Assembly (NCBI GenBank): GCA_017547205.1
Contig: JAFYQH010000062.1
Coordinates: forward strand, 1 to 32,952
Source of the DNA: Bacteroidaceae bacterium
GTDB lineage: Bacteria; Bacteroidota; Bacteroidia; Bacteroidales; Bacteroidaceae
Length of the DNA stretch: 32,952 nucleotides
Direction: 5' to 3'
Shown here: piece by piece, positions 6,791-13,783 of the stretch
Numbering within the stretch: the first letter of the stretch is position 1
Layout of the letters: every line of letters starts with the position of its first letter
Position numbers and translations under genes: made by a program
The notes under the pieces: generated by a model
Databases searched by the model: none
What the model saw: the letters and a program-made list of their open reading frames with translations, nothing else
What the model was told of the DNA's origin: nothing

Positions 6791-6872
6791 TGTCATCCAT
6801 AACCTTTCGTGAGGAATCCCTGTTCGCGTTTCTTTTTGGGGTTTCTCCTCTCTTCGGTCGTCGGAATGACAG
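6791..6872. repeat. REP-like extragenic element upstream of feoAB
   Basis: The outer ends CTGTCATCC (from 6790) and GGAATGACAG (to 6872) are near-inverted repeats. The interior carries GAGGAATCCC and CTCCTCTCTTCGG, a pattern seen in scattered Bacteroidetes intergenic repeats. It lies between the feoAB start and its probable promoter, so it would be in the 5' leader. Confidence 0.45.
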
Positions 6873-6911
6873 CCTTGTTGTTTTGTCATCCCGTGCAGAT
6901 GTGCAAGCCTT

Positions 6912-6937
6912 TATTTTTGCATTATAATGCAAAAATA
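6912..6937. promoter_or_regulatory. Perfect 26-bp palindrome, probable operator of feoAB
   Basis: The sequence reads the same on both strands over 26 bp; its centre is TTTTGCATTATAATGCAAAA. Each end supplies a TATTTTTG, which matches the -7 consensus TAnnTTTG, one in each direction. A dyad covering the -7 box of an iron-transport operon is the usual place for a repressor such as Fur, DtxR/MntR or a Crp/Fnr-type factor. Which regulator binds is not visible. Confidence 0.6.
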
Positions 6938-6960
6938 GCTCTCTTTTGCAAAATTGGCAA
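6930..6960 (-). promoter_or_regulatory. Probable feoAB promoter
   Basis: Read on the minus strand, TTG (6960-6958) is followed after 20 bp by TATTTTTG (6937-6930), fitting the -33/-7 pattern. The resulting leader to ATG 6747 is about 180 nt and contains the REP-like element. Confidence 0.55.
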
Positions 6961-6988
6961 TAGCTATATTTTTTAAAATGAGTGAATA

Positions 6989-7008
6989 TTTAGTTATTTA
7001 TAACTAAA
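6989..7008. promoter_or_regulatory. Inverted repeat, possible second operator
   Basis: TTTAGTTAT, a 2-bp spacer and ATAACTAAA form a perfect 9-bp dyad in the region between feoAB and the first small secreted gene. It could be a regulator site; no consensus is recognised. Confidence 0.35.
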
Positions 7009-7037
7009 ATGGTTTGTTGCACGGGTATAGGTGGTGT

Positions 7038-7082
7038 TTTCCCTATCATGTTTAGGGAAACTCCCTCTGCCTGTTAGGAAAT
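7038..7082 (+). promoter_or_regulatory. Activator-site-like direct repeats upstream of first small-protein gene
   Basis: TTAGGGAAA (7052-7060) and TTAGGAAAT (7074-7082) are direct repeats spaced exactly 22 bp. The second starts 14 bp before the -33 box. TTTCCCTA at 7038-7045 is also inverted relative to TAGGGAAA at 7053-7060. The same arrangement is found at the paralogue (7661 and 7683). Confidence 0.5.
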
Positions 7083-7087
7083 AAACA

Positions 7088-7123
7088 TTGCACGGGGGAT
7101 TATATGCCCATATCTTTGCGGTA
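7088..7123 (+). promoter_or_regulatory. Promoter of first small secreted protein gene
   Basis: TTG (7088-7090), 20 bp, then TATCTTTG (7111-7118) is an exact Bacteroidetes -33/-7 promoter. All 36 bp from 7088 to 7123 are identical to 7697-7732. The start codon is 57 bp beyond the -7 box. Confidence 0.8.
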
Positions 7124-7174
7124 GAGAAATCGAACAATAATTGCCAAAAGGTATAACCTCTTAAACTTACAATT

Positions 7175-7510
7175 ATGAAAAAGATGATTATTGCAGTGCT
7201 TATAGGCCTGATGCTTATACCTGCACCGATGATGGCGAGCAATGACAGGGGACGCCGTGAGAGGCCCCGAGTTGAGAACAGGGGTGGCCGCCGTGACAAC
7301 AAGATGTACAAGGGCCGCAGGGATCACAATGACAGACGAGGCAACAAGGTGGTGATAGTGAACCGTCCGTCACACCGTCATTGTCCTCCTCCACCACCTC
7401 CACGCCACAGGCATCATCACCACCACTGCGATAACGATGCTGCCGAGATAATAGGCGCAGCAGCAGCTCTTGTGGGTCTGATAGGTGCAGTATCGGCTAT
7501 CGCTTATTGA
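7175..7510 (+). CDS. Small secreted Arg/His/Pro-rich protein (paralogue 1)
   Basis: The product is 111 aa. Residues 1-22 are a signal peptide (MKKMIIAVLIGLMLIPAPMMA), followed by SNDRG. The mature part is very basic and rich in Arg, Gly and Asn, then has a Pro run (CPPPPPPRHRHHHHHCDND) with six His close to two Cys. It ends in a hydrophobic Ala/Gly segment (AAEIIGAAAALVGLIGAVSAIAY) that could insert in a membrane. The layout is the same as in the next gene. No known domain is recognised. The His/Cys patch suggests metal binding (inference), which would fit the feo neighbourhood. Confidence 0.75.
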   Translation: MKKMIIAVLIGLMLIPAPMMASNDRGRRERPRVENRGGRRDNKMYKGRRDHNDRRGNKVVIVNRPSHRHCPPPPPPRHRHHHHHCDNDAAEIIGAAAALVGLIGAVSAIAY

Positions 7511-7558
7511 TTACAGATGTATTTCGCATAGTTTATTTACACATAACAATGAATGAAA

Positions 7559-7594
7559 CCAAGGGGGAACGTACCAACCGGCGTTCCCCTTTGG
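7559..7594 (+). terminator. Hairpin after first small-protein gene
   Basis: CCAAGGGGGAACG (7559-7571) pairs with CGTTCCCCTTTGG (7582-7594) over 13 bp with one G-U pair and a 10-nt loop. The T-tract after it is weak, so termination may be partial. Confidence 0.55.
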
Positions 7595-7660
7595 CCGTGT
7601 ATTGGGGGTGGCTGCATGTGTGCCGGGGTGTCTTGCCCGGGGGCGTTTCCCCTATCAGGT

Positions 7661-7690
7661 TTAGGAAAACTTCCTTTGACGAATAGGGAA
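7661..7690 (+). promoter_or_regulatory. Activator-site-like direct repeats upstream of second small-protein gene
   Basis: TTAGGAAAA (7661) and ATAGGGAA (7683) are spaced 22 bp. The second starts 14 bp before the -33 box, the same geometry as at 7052/7074/7088. Confidence 0.5.
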
Positions 7691-7696
7691 TAAACG

Positions 7697-7732
7697 TTGC
7701 ACGGGGGATTATATGCCCATATCTTTGCGGTA
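7697..7732 (+). promoter_or_regulatory. Promoter of second small secreted protein gene
   Basis: TTG (7697-7699), 20 bp, TATCTTTG (7720-7727). It is identical over 36 bp to the promoter at 7088-7123. Confidence 0.8.
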
Positions 7733-7775
7733 CAACAAGTGAACAGAACAGGTTTAACTTCTAAACATTACGACT

Positions 7776-8174
7776 ATGAAAAAGATGATTGTTATTGCAG
7801 CGTTGATAGGCGGAATGCTTATGCCTGCACAGATGATGGCAAGTAACGACAGAGGTGACAAGAAGCCCAGAGTCGAGTACAGAAACGACAAAAAAGAGAA
7901 GAAGGACAAGAAGGGGTTCGACAACAGGAGGGACAACCGATACAATAATGGCTACAACAAGAACAACAACCGTCCGGGCAAGCCCGACAAGGTGGTGGTT
8001 GTGAACAAACCGCAGCCTCCGGTAGTGGTCGTGAACCGTCCCGACAGACGCCCTGTTCCGCCTCCACCACCACGTGGCGGGTGTTGCGACAATGACAACG
8101 ATGCTGCAAGCATAATAGGTGCTGTAGGTGCATTCGTGGGTATTGTAGGTCTCATGTCACTCATTGCACAATAA
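7776..8174 (+). CDS. Small secreted Lys/Asn/Pro-rich protein (paralogue 2)
   Basis: The product is 132 aa and paralogous to the preceding gene. The signal peptide is MKKMIVIAALIGGMLMPAQMMA followed by the same SNDRG. The mature region is highly charged (RNDKKEKKDKKGFDNRRDN), then Asn/Gly-rich, then VVVVNKPQPP and VVVVNRPDRRPVPPPPPRGG with CCDNDNDAASIIG. It ends in a hydrophobic segment (GAVGAFVGIVGLMSLIAQ). Both proteins share a basic disordered middle, a Pro run, Cys plus Asp/Asn (CDNDNDAA or CDNDAA) and a hydrophobic tail. No function is known; co-regulation with paralogue 1 is expected from the identical promoters. Confidence 0.75.
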   Translation: MKKMIVIAALIGGMLMPAQMMASNDRGDKKPRVEYRNDKKEKKDKKGFDNRRDNRYNNGYNKNNNRPGKPDKVVVVNKPQPPVVVVNRPDRRPVPPPPPRGGCCDNDNDAASIIGAVGAFVGIVGLMSLIAQ

Positions 8175-8248
8175 ACGGACAGCACGTACGGAACAGATAA
8201 TACCGCAACGGTACTTTTTCACACATTTGAATTGGTAAGTTAATTGAG

Positions 8249-8285
8249 ACAGAGGAGAACGCCGGCTTAAAACGTTCTCCTCTGT
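8249..8285. terminator. Hairpin between small-protein gene and nan operon
   Basis: ACAGAGGAGAACG (8249-8261) pairs perfectly with CGTTCTCCTCTGT (8273-8285) around an 11-nt loop. A T/C-rich tail follows on the + strand. It sits between convergent genes and may serve the small-protein gene. Its left arm resembles that of the hairpin at 19929. Confidence 0.6.
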
Positions 8286-8465
8286 TCTGTTCGGTTCCTT
8301 GGAGGGATACCTGATAATACAATTCATTTGTTCGGCTTGGTGTGAGTCGTGTTGAACTTCTCACGTTGCAAAGATAGTGGCACAAACAGTGGCGGGCAAT
8401 CACAAAATGTTATGAAACGCGGTGTCTTGCATCGCAATATGTAATGGCTTTCGCTCCGTTTGTCC

Positions 8466-10994
8466 TTACTGCTTCTGTTTGCAGCCGCACGGGCCTGCAA
8501 ACAGTGATATTATCCATGCTACAATGACGCTCACCACAATACCTATGGCACCGAATAGCAGGAAGTTGGCATCGGTGTATTCGCTTATACCGAACACTAC
8601 GGCCTCACCGGCAACAAAGCCGGCAAGTGCTGCATATCCCTTCACGCGCTTCATGAACACGGCAATGAAGAAGAGGCCGCCCAATCCGCTGGTGAGGAGT
8701 CCAAGAACCTCGTTGAAGAAGTCGAGGAACGACTGTATGTCCCATGTGGCCATGAGCAGGGCAAGCAATAGTCCTACCATACCGCTTACTACCGATGCCC
8801 AACGGGCTACCGACACGAGTTGCGCGTCGGTGGTTGAAGTGCGGAAACGCTTCCAGAAGTCTATTGAGAATGCCGTAGCCACACTGTTGATGTTGCTCGA
8901 TATTGTACTCATGGTGGCTGCGAAGATGGCGGCAATGAGCGCTCCTGCTATGCCGGCCGGCATCTGGCTCATCATGAAGAACGGGAAGATTGCATCGGAC
9001 TGTCCCATGGTTACGTCCAGTTCGGCCGGATGTGTCTTGTAGAATGTGTATAGGCATGTACCTATCATGTAGAAGGCTACCGAGACAAATACGCTCATCA
9101 AGCCATTTACAAGGATTCCTCGACCGGCCGATTTCTCATCAGGGGTGGTAAGGTAACGCTGTATGACGGTCTGGTCCGACGTGTAGGATATGAGATTATT
9201 GGCCAGTCCTCCGAGTATTATTACCCACCAGGTGGCTTGCGACCACGTGTTCCGTAAATCAAATAGTTGCAGTTTGTCGTTCTCAAGGGCTATATCGATA
9301 CAGCCGCTTATTCCGCCCTCGGTGCCCATTGCCAGGTATATGACGGCAAATATGGCTCCGAATACAAGTATAAGACCCTGCACTACATCGCCCCAGATAA
9401 CTGCTTCTACGCCACCCATGGTACAATAGATTATAGTCACTAGTCCCATGAGCACGATGCACAGGTATATGTCGATGCCTGTAACGGCAGTGAGTGCCAA
9501 TGACGGGAGATACAGTACAATGGCCATGCGTACAATCATGAATATGCTGAAGAAAGTCGATGCCAGCATGCGTGTGAATAGGTTGAAACGCAGTTCAAGT
9601 ATTTCGTAGGCGCTGGTGACGTTTAGCTTGCGGAAGTATGGAAGGTAGTATCTTATGACCGGGAAACTGATGAGCAGTATCATCCACAGCATGGGGTAGT
9701 AGGTCCAGTCCGTGGCGTATGCCTTGGCCGGGATGGTCATATATGTTATGGCCGACAGCATGGTGGCATATATGCTTATGCCGGCAGCCCACCAGGGTAT
9801 GCGTCCGCCGCCCTTGAAGAAGTCGTCAGCACCGTTTTCCTTGCGCATGAAGTAGAATCCCATGCCCAGCATGGCTGCAAGGTAGAGGACGAGGACGGTC
9901 CAGTTAAGCCAGCCGAAACTTTTCTCATTTGTAACCTCTACATGTGTCACGTCGGCACTGCGGATACCGGGCTTCAGTTCACCTCCGCTGTAGCTCCAAC
10001 CACTGCCTCCCACTTCGGGGGTGAGGCATGCTCCGGCACGGGCCAGTAGGCTATTGCCGGGCAAGAGCCCCCACGAGTCGGTGATGGTGTGGTAGATGAG
10101 TACATCTTCACGGAATTTGTACCAACTGGGGTCATGACGCAGGTACAGACTATCCTGTTCTCCTGCTATGGCACTCAAGAATATATCGTGGTCTACTCCG
10201 CCTATGAACATTACATGGCTGTAGCCGACAGGGCTGCAGGTGCTGCCCACCACTGCTTGTAGATGTTGTCCGTTGCTGCCGTCAATGGCGTTTGTTGCAC
10301 GTGCCAGGGCCGGCGAGGTGCGTTTCCATTCTGCTTGTGCGGCATTGCATTTCTTCAGTTTGGCTACGGACATGTATACGCCGTCGGCATGTACTGCAGG
10401 TGCCAGCTCTCCGCTCTTCGGCTGGTAGCCGCCAAAGATGAAAAGGCAATGGCCGGCAGCTGTGTTCTGTACGGCCATGCAGGGCTGCAGACGGCATGCG
10501 TCGGGCAATGTGGCAGCAATGCTCCACTCCTTGCCTTCGCCGGGGAATGGCATGGCATATACTTCTTTGTTGGGTGTGCCGTTGGTTTGTCCGCCGGCTA
10601 CCCATATCATACCGTCGTGGTATGTGGCTGCGAAGTTGTCCAATGCTTTGGGCAGGGATGTGAATGGGGTTGAAGCACCGTCAGCCGCATTGATGAATAT
10701 GCACTCGCTGAGTGATGCCGTGGCATCCATTCCTCCCAGGTATACAACACCGCCGGGCACTTGTACGCAGGCACCATAGGCACGGGGGTAGTACACTTTC
10801 TGTCCGCCGTCGGCACAGGGCACGTCGGGGAAGTCGCATCCTCCGTAGGTTGTAAGTCCGTCTGTTATCCATCCGGCATAATGGCCCGAGACTGCTTTGT
10901 CCAGGGGCTGCGCCGGTGAAACTGTGATGCGGTTCTGCGCCATACATGTTATGGCATATAGAAGAAACAGGTATAATATAAGGTGTTTTTTCAT
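8466..10994 (-). CDS. Fusion of Kelch sialic-acid mutarotase and sodium:solute symporter
   Basis: The product is 842 aa. Residues 1-19 form a signal peptide. Residues about 20-350 are a Kelch beta-propeller with repeated GG-containing strands (VVYLGGMD, IWVAGGQT, LFIFGGYQ, VMFIGGVD), like the cyclically permuted YjhT/NanM mutarotase family. From about 365 to the end there are 13 or so membrane segments of the SSS family (FFKGGGRIPWWAAGISIYATMLSAITYM, SAYEILELRFN). The mutarotase would act in the periplasm on the sialic acid anomer, and the symporter would import it with Na+. It is the last gene of the nan operon, 15 bp after the epimerase. Substrate is inferred from family and context. Confidence 0.9.
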   Translation of the reverse strand: MKKHLILYLFLLYAITCMAQNRITVSPAQPLDKAVSGHYAGWITDGLTTYGGCDFPDVPCADGGQKVYYPRAYGACVQVPGGVVYLGGMDATASLSECIFINAADGASTPFTSLPKALDNFAATYHDGMIWVAGGQTNGTPNKEVYAMPFPGEGKEWSIAATLPDACRLQPCMAVQNTAAGHCLFIFGGYQPKSGELAPAVHADGVYMSVAKLKKCNAAQAEWKRTSPALARATNAIDGSNGQHLQAVVGSTCSPVGYSHVMFIGGVDHDIFLSAIAGEQDSLYLRHDPSWYKFREDVLIYHTITDSWGLLPGNSLLARAGACLTPEVGGSGWSYSGGELKPGIRSADVTHVEVTNEKSFGWLNWTVLVLYLAAMLGMGFYFMRKENGADDFFKGGGRIPWWAAGISIYATMLSAITYMTIPAKAYATDWTYYPMLWMILLISFPVIRYYLPYFRKLNVTSAYEILELRFNLFTRMLASTFFSIFMIVRMAIVLYLPSLALTAVTGIDIYLCIVLMGLVTIIYCTMGGVEAVIWGDVVQGLILVFGAIFAVIYLAMGTEGGISGCIDIALENDKLQLFDLRNTWSQATWWVIILGGLANNLISYTSDQTVIQRYLTTPDEKSAGRGILVNGLMSVFVSVAFYMIGTCLYTFYKTHPAELDVTMGQSDAIFPFFMMSQMPAGIAGALIAAIFAATMSTISSNINSVATAFSIDFWKRFRTSTTDAQLVSVARWASVVSGMVGLLLALLMATWDIQSFLDFFNEVLGLLTSGLGGLFFIAVFMKRVKGYAALAGFVAGEAVVFGISEYTDANFLLFGAIGIVVSVIVAWIISLFAGPCGCKQKQ

Positions 10995-11009
10995 AGACTA
11001 TGAATATCG

Positions 11010-12185
11010 TCATTTTGTCAGTTCCTCGCACAGCTCAAACGATTTTACCATCATGCGTGGTATGTGGAACGGGCCTTTGAATATGTTTCCTTTAGCCGGC
11101 TGTGCCACGGTGCCGTCACGGTGCAGGTAGCCGTACCACTCGCCATGCTGGTTGTCGGGGAAGTGGGCGTATGTCCACTCGCTTATCTGTTTGTGCCATA
11201 TGAGGTACTTGTCGTCACCAGTCGCTTCGTATGCGTACAGGGTTGCTATGATGGCTTCGGTCTGTGGCCACCAGAACTTCATGTCCTGCGAGTAGTCCTG
11301 TGGCGGCAGGTTGCGGCAGTCGCGGAAGTTGATGATGCCGCCGTACTGCTTGTCCCAGCCCCATTCCCATGACCAGTCGAGTATCTGCAGTGCTTGGGCG
11401 GTGAGTTCCTTGTCCCAGCCGCGGTGCTTGGCTTCCTCGAGCAGGAACCATGCAGTCTCTATGCAGTGTCCCGGGTTGATGAGACGGCCGTTGATGGTGT
11501 CGATGAACTCGCCTTTGGGGCCTACAGTCTCGAGCAGTGCCTCGAATTCCGGCTTCATAAAGTCCTTGAGCGATGCTATGGATTCGTCAATCTGCTGGTC
11601 GAGTACGGGGTCGCTGATGACATTGCGTATGCGCGATGCGGTATTGATGAGTATCATCACGAGCGAGTGTCCCTTGGCCTGCAGTGCCGGCAGGTACTTG
11701 GGCTCCATGTAGCCGGGTGTGGCCACGAACTTGCGTATGTCCTTGAAGAGAGCGAGGGCCTTCCGGGCATATTCCATGTTGCCCGATGCTTTGGCATACT
11801 CGGCCATGGCTATCGCCGCGAAACTTTCAGAGAATACATAGCGGCGCTTGCGCAGGGGGGTGCCGTCGGCCATCACCTCGAAATACATGCGGCCATCGGT
11901 GTCGAAGCAGTGTGCCTCAATGAAGTCTATGGTGTTCTTTGCGGCGGCGAGCCACTCGGGGTTCTTCTCTATAGTGTTGTAGGCAAAACTGCACACGAAG
12001 GCGAAGCGTCCCTGGAACCACACCGATTTGGTGCTGTCGATGAGCGAGCCGTCGCGGTCCACGCATGTGTATACTCCGCCGTTAACGCGGTCGAGGCCGT
12101 TCTTTAGCCAGAACGGCATTATGTCGTTTACAAGGTCGTCGCGGTACTTCTGCGACCAGCCTTTGAGGTATTCATTCCAATTCAT
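11010..12185 (-). CDS. N-acylglucosamine 2-epimerase (AGE family)
   Basis: The product is 391 aa, the usual family length. It is a cytoplasmic (alpha/alpha)6 barrel interconverting ManNAc and GlcNAc. Visible family regions are GGVYTCVDRDGS (36-47), SVWFQGRFAFVCSF (54-67), NPGHCIETAWFLLEEA with a conserved His, FWWPQTEAIIA, HGEWYGYLHRDG and KGPFHIPRMM with the second conserved His. It lies 49 bp after nanA and 15 bp before the transporter fusion, so it handles the ManNAc released by the lyase. An AGE-type epimerase used this way is known in Bacteroides sialic-acid catabolism, where it is sometimes called NanE. Confidence 0.93.
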   Translation of the reverse strand: MNWNEYLKGWSQKYRDDLVNDIMPFWLKNGLDRVNGGVYTCVDRDGSLIDSTKSVWFQGRFAFVCSFAYNTIEKNPEWLAAAKNTIDFIEAHCFDTDGRMYFEVMADGTPLRKRRYVFSESFAAIAMAEYAKASGNMEYARKALALFKDIRKFVATPGYMEPKYLPALQAKGHSLVMILINTASRIRNVISDPVLDQQIDESIASLKDFMKPEFEALLETVGPKGEFIDTINGRLINPGHCIETAWFLLEEAKHRGWDKELTAQALQILDWSWEWGWDKQYGGIINFRDCRNLPPQDYSQDMKFWWPQTEAIIATLYAYEATGDDKYLIWHKQISEWTYAHFPDNQHGEWYGYLHRDGTVAQPAKGNIFKGPFHIPRMMVKSFELCEELTK

Positions 12186-12234
12186 GTTATTGTATTGATA
12201 TAGGGGGGAGCAGTTCGCCCGTCCCGTAAATGGT

Positions 12235-13152
12235 TTATAATTTGTTGCAACGCTCGAAGAAGTTGATGGCCTCGAGTTCCTTGCGCATAGCGGCCTCTTC
12301 TTCGTCGGTCATGTTCTGGAACGGTGTGCGGTTCTTGCCCAGGTCAAGGCCGATGAGTTTCATTATTCTCTTGCCGCCCACGATGTTGCCGCGGTAGTGA
12401 CAGATGACGTTGATGACCTCCTGTGAGAAGTTCTGCAGCTCGCGTGCCTTCTCCAGATCGCCTGCGTTCCATGCGTCGATGATGCCGGCAAGGTTACAGC
12501 CGTTGTAGTTGGTGGTGCCTCCTATGCCGCCCTGTGCTCCGCCCATTGCAAGGCAGGGAAGAATGGTCTCGTCCTGGCCGTGCAGCATGTCGAACTTGCC
12601 GTTCTTGTAGAGACGGCACTGGTTGTACTCGTAAAGGCTCTCGAAGGTGTACTTGATACCGGCGAAGTTGGGGATGCGCCCGTCAACGGCTTCAAGGAAC
12701 TTCACCATCGGCAGGAACGCTCCGTTGAATGCCGGTATGTGGTAGAAGTAGAACGGGAGCTCGGGTGCTGCCGATGCGATCTCCTCGCAATATTTCACAA
12801 GCTCTTCAACGCGCCCTACCTTGGGGAACGGGGGTGCCATGGCTCCGATGCCGAATACTCCCATCTTCTGTGCATGCTCGGCCATGCGGCGGCTTGACTT
12901 TACGCAGGTGCTGCCCACGTGTACGATAATCTTGAAACCTTCGGGTGCTGCAGCAACCCATGCTTCGGTGAGTTTTATGCGCTCCTCCTCGGTGAGCATG
13001 TAGCCTTCGCCCGATGAGCCGTTGATGAATACACCCTTCATGCCGTTCTTGGCAAGCATCTGTGCGTATGCGGGGATGGGTTCGTAGTTTACTTCACCGT
13101 TCTCGTAGAAAGGAGTAAATGGGGCATCTATCAAACCGATAATCTTTTCCAT
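12235..13152 (-). CDS. nanA: N-acetylneuraminate lyase
   Basis: The product is 305 aa from ATG 13152 (MEKIIGLIDAPFTPF); ATG 13161 three codons upstream is possible. It belongs to the DapA/NanA TIM-barrel aldolases and cleaves N-acetylneuraminate to ManNAc and pyruvate. Visible motifs are GSSGEGYMLTEEER (carboxylate-binding loop), PFYFYHIPAFNG with the catalytic Tyr, and GIKYTFESLYEY with the Schiff-base Lys. The FESLYEY/GQDET region favours NanA over dihydrodipicolinate synthase. It is the first gene of the operon nanA, epimerase, mutarotase-symporter. No regulator, kinase or sialidase is in the window. Confidence 0.92.
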   Translation of the reverse strand: MEKIIGLIDAPFTPFYENGEVNYEPIPAYAQMLAKNGMKGVFINGSSGEGYMLTEEERIKLTEAWVAAAPEGFKIIVHVGSTCVKSSRRMAEHAQKMGVFGIGAMAPPFPKVGRVEELVKYCEEIASAAPELPFYFYHIPAFNGAFLPMVKFLEAVDGRIPNFAGIKYTFESLYEYNQCRLYKNGKFDMLHGQDETILPCLAMGGAQGGIGGTTNYNGCNLAGIIDAWNAGDLEKARELQNFSQEVINVICHYRGNIVGGKRIMKLIGLDLGKNRTPFQNMTDEEEAAMRKELEAINFFERCNKL

Positions 13153-13501
13153 AGTTATCATTTTAAAAGTTATAAGTTTATTTTTGTTGTTGTCCGGGTA
13201 CTTTGCCCATTTCTATAATCCTACAAAAGAAATCAAAAATATCCAAAAGTGCAAATTTCGAACTGCAAAAGGATGAAAAGCCTGATGTCGTTGATGCTTT
13301 CAGGCTATTCGAGTTTCAATAACCGAGTGACGTATAGGCTTTTGTCGCAGTGTGAACCTTTTGAATGTGTTAGGCGTTTGCAATAATGCTCCTTATTTAT
13401 ATATAGTATTAATATTATGTAATGTGGGTAATAGGGTATAAATACTGCTGTGCTACCGCAGCTTGGTGTGAATAGTTCGTTGCTGTTCCAGTGTATTGAC
13501 T

Positions 13502-13591
13502 ATGCAGTTCATGAACCATGTTCAGGAGATGATATGTATTGTGCTGTTTTTTTTGACGGGCTTGCTATGCCTGGGCTTGCTTTTTTTATAA
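13502..13591 (+). CDS. Possible 29-residue membrane microprotein
   Basis: The frame ATG 13502 to TAA 13589-13591 encodes a short polar head (MQFMNHVQE) and one strong hydrophobic helix (MICIVLFFLTGLLCLGLLFL). The single transmembrane layout is that of known small membrane proteins. However, the region is T-rich, which favours hydrophobic codons by chance, and no ribosome-binding site or promoter is evident. Confidence 0.25.
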   Translation: MQFMNHVQEMICIVLFFLTGLLCLGLLFL

Positions 13592-13665
13592 TCCCTTGAT
13601 TTGTGTAAGGATAATGATTTGTCTTGGGTCTTTTTTCTTGTTTGCTGTAATAAAAAAAGGAAAAG

Positions 13666-13697
13666 TTTGTATGTTTTGCTAAAAAAACATAACTTTG
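13666..13697 (+). promoter_or_regulatory. Promoter of the envelope cluster
   Basis: TTTG (13666-13669), 20 bp, TAACTTTG (13690-13697) is an exact match to the Bacteroidetes -33/-7 consensus. The leader to ATG 13784 would be about 80 nt. Confidence 0.8.
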
Positions 13698-13783
13698 TAG
13701 CTCTAAAGATATTGCATAAATGTATGCAAATGTGTTAATTAGCTGAAAGTAAATCGATTAACCTAATATTTAAATTTAGTTCA

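Larger units (their letters stand above)
13153..13783. other. Long intergenic region between divergent nan and envelope operons
   Basis: A possible minus-strand -7 box for nanA lies at 13234-13241 (TATTTTTG on the minus strand) without a clear -33. A 7-bp dyad, AGCCTGA/TCAGGCT, lies at 13279-13306. The plus-strand promoter at 13666-13697 and a possible 29-codon gene at 13502 are listed separately. The stretch 13310-13500 shows no gene or structure I can support. Confidence 0.5.
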
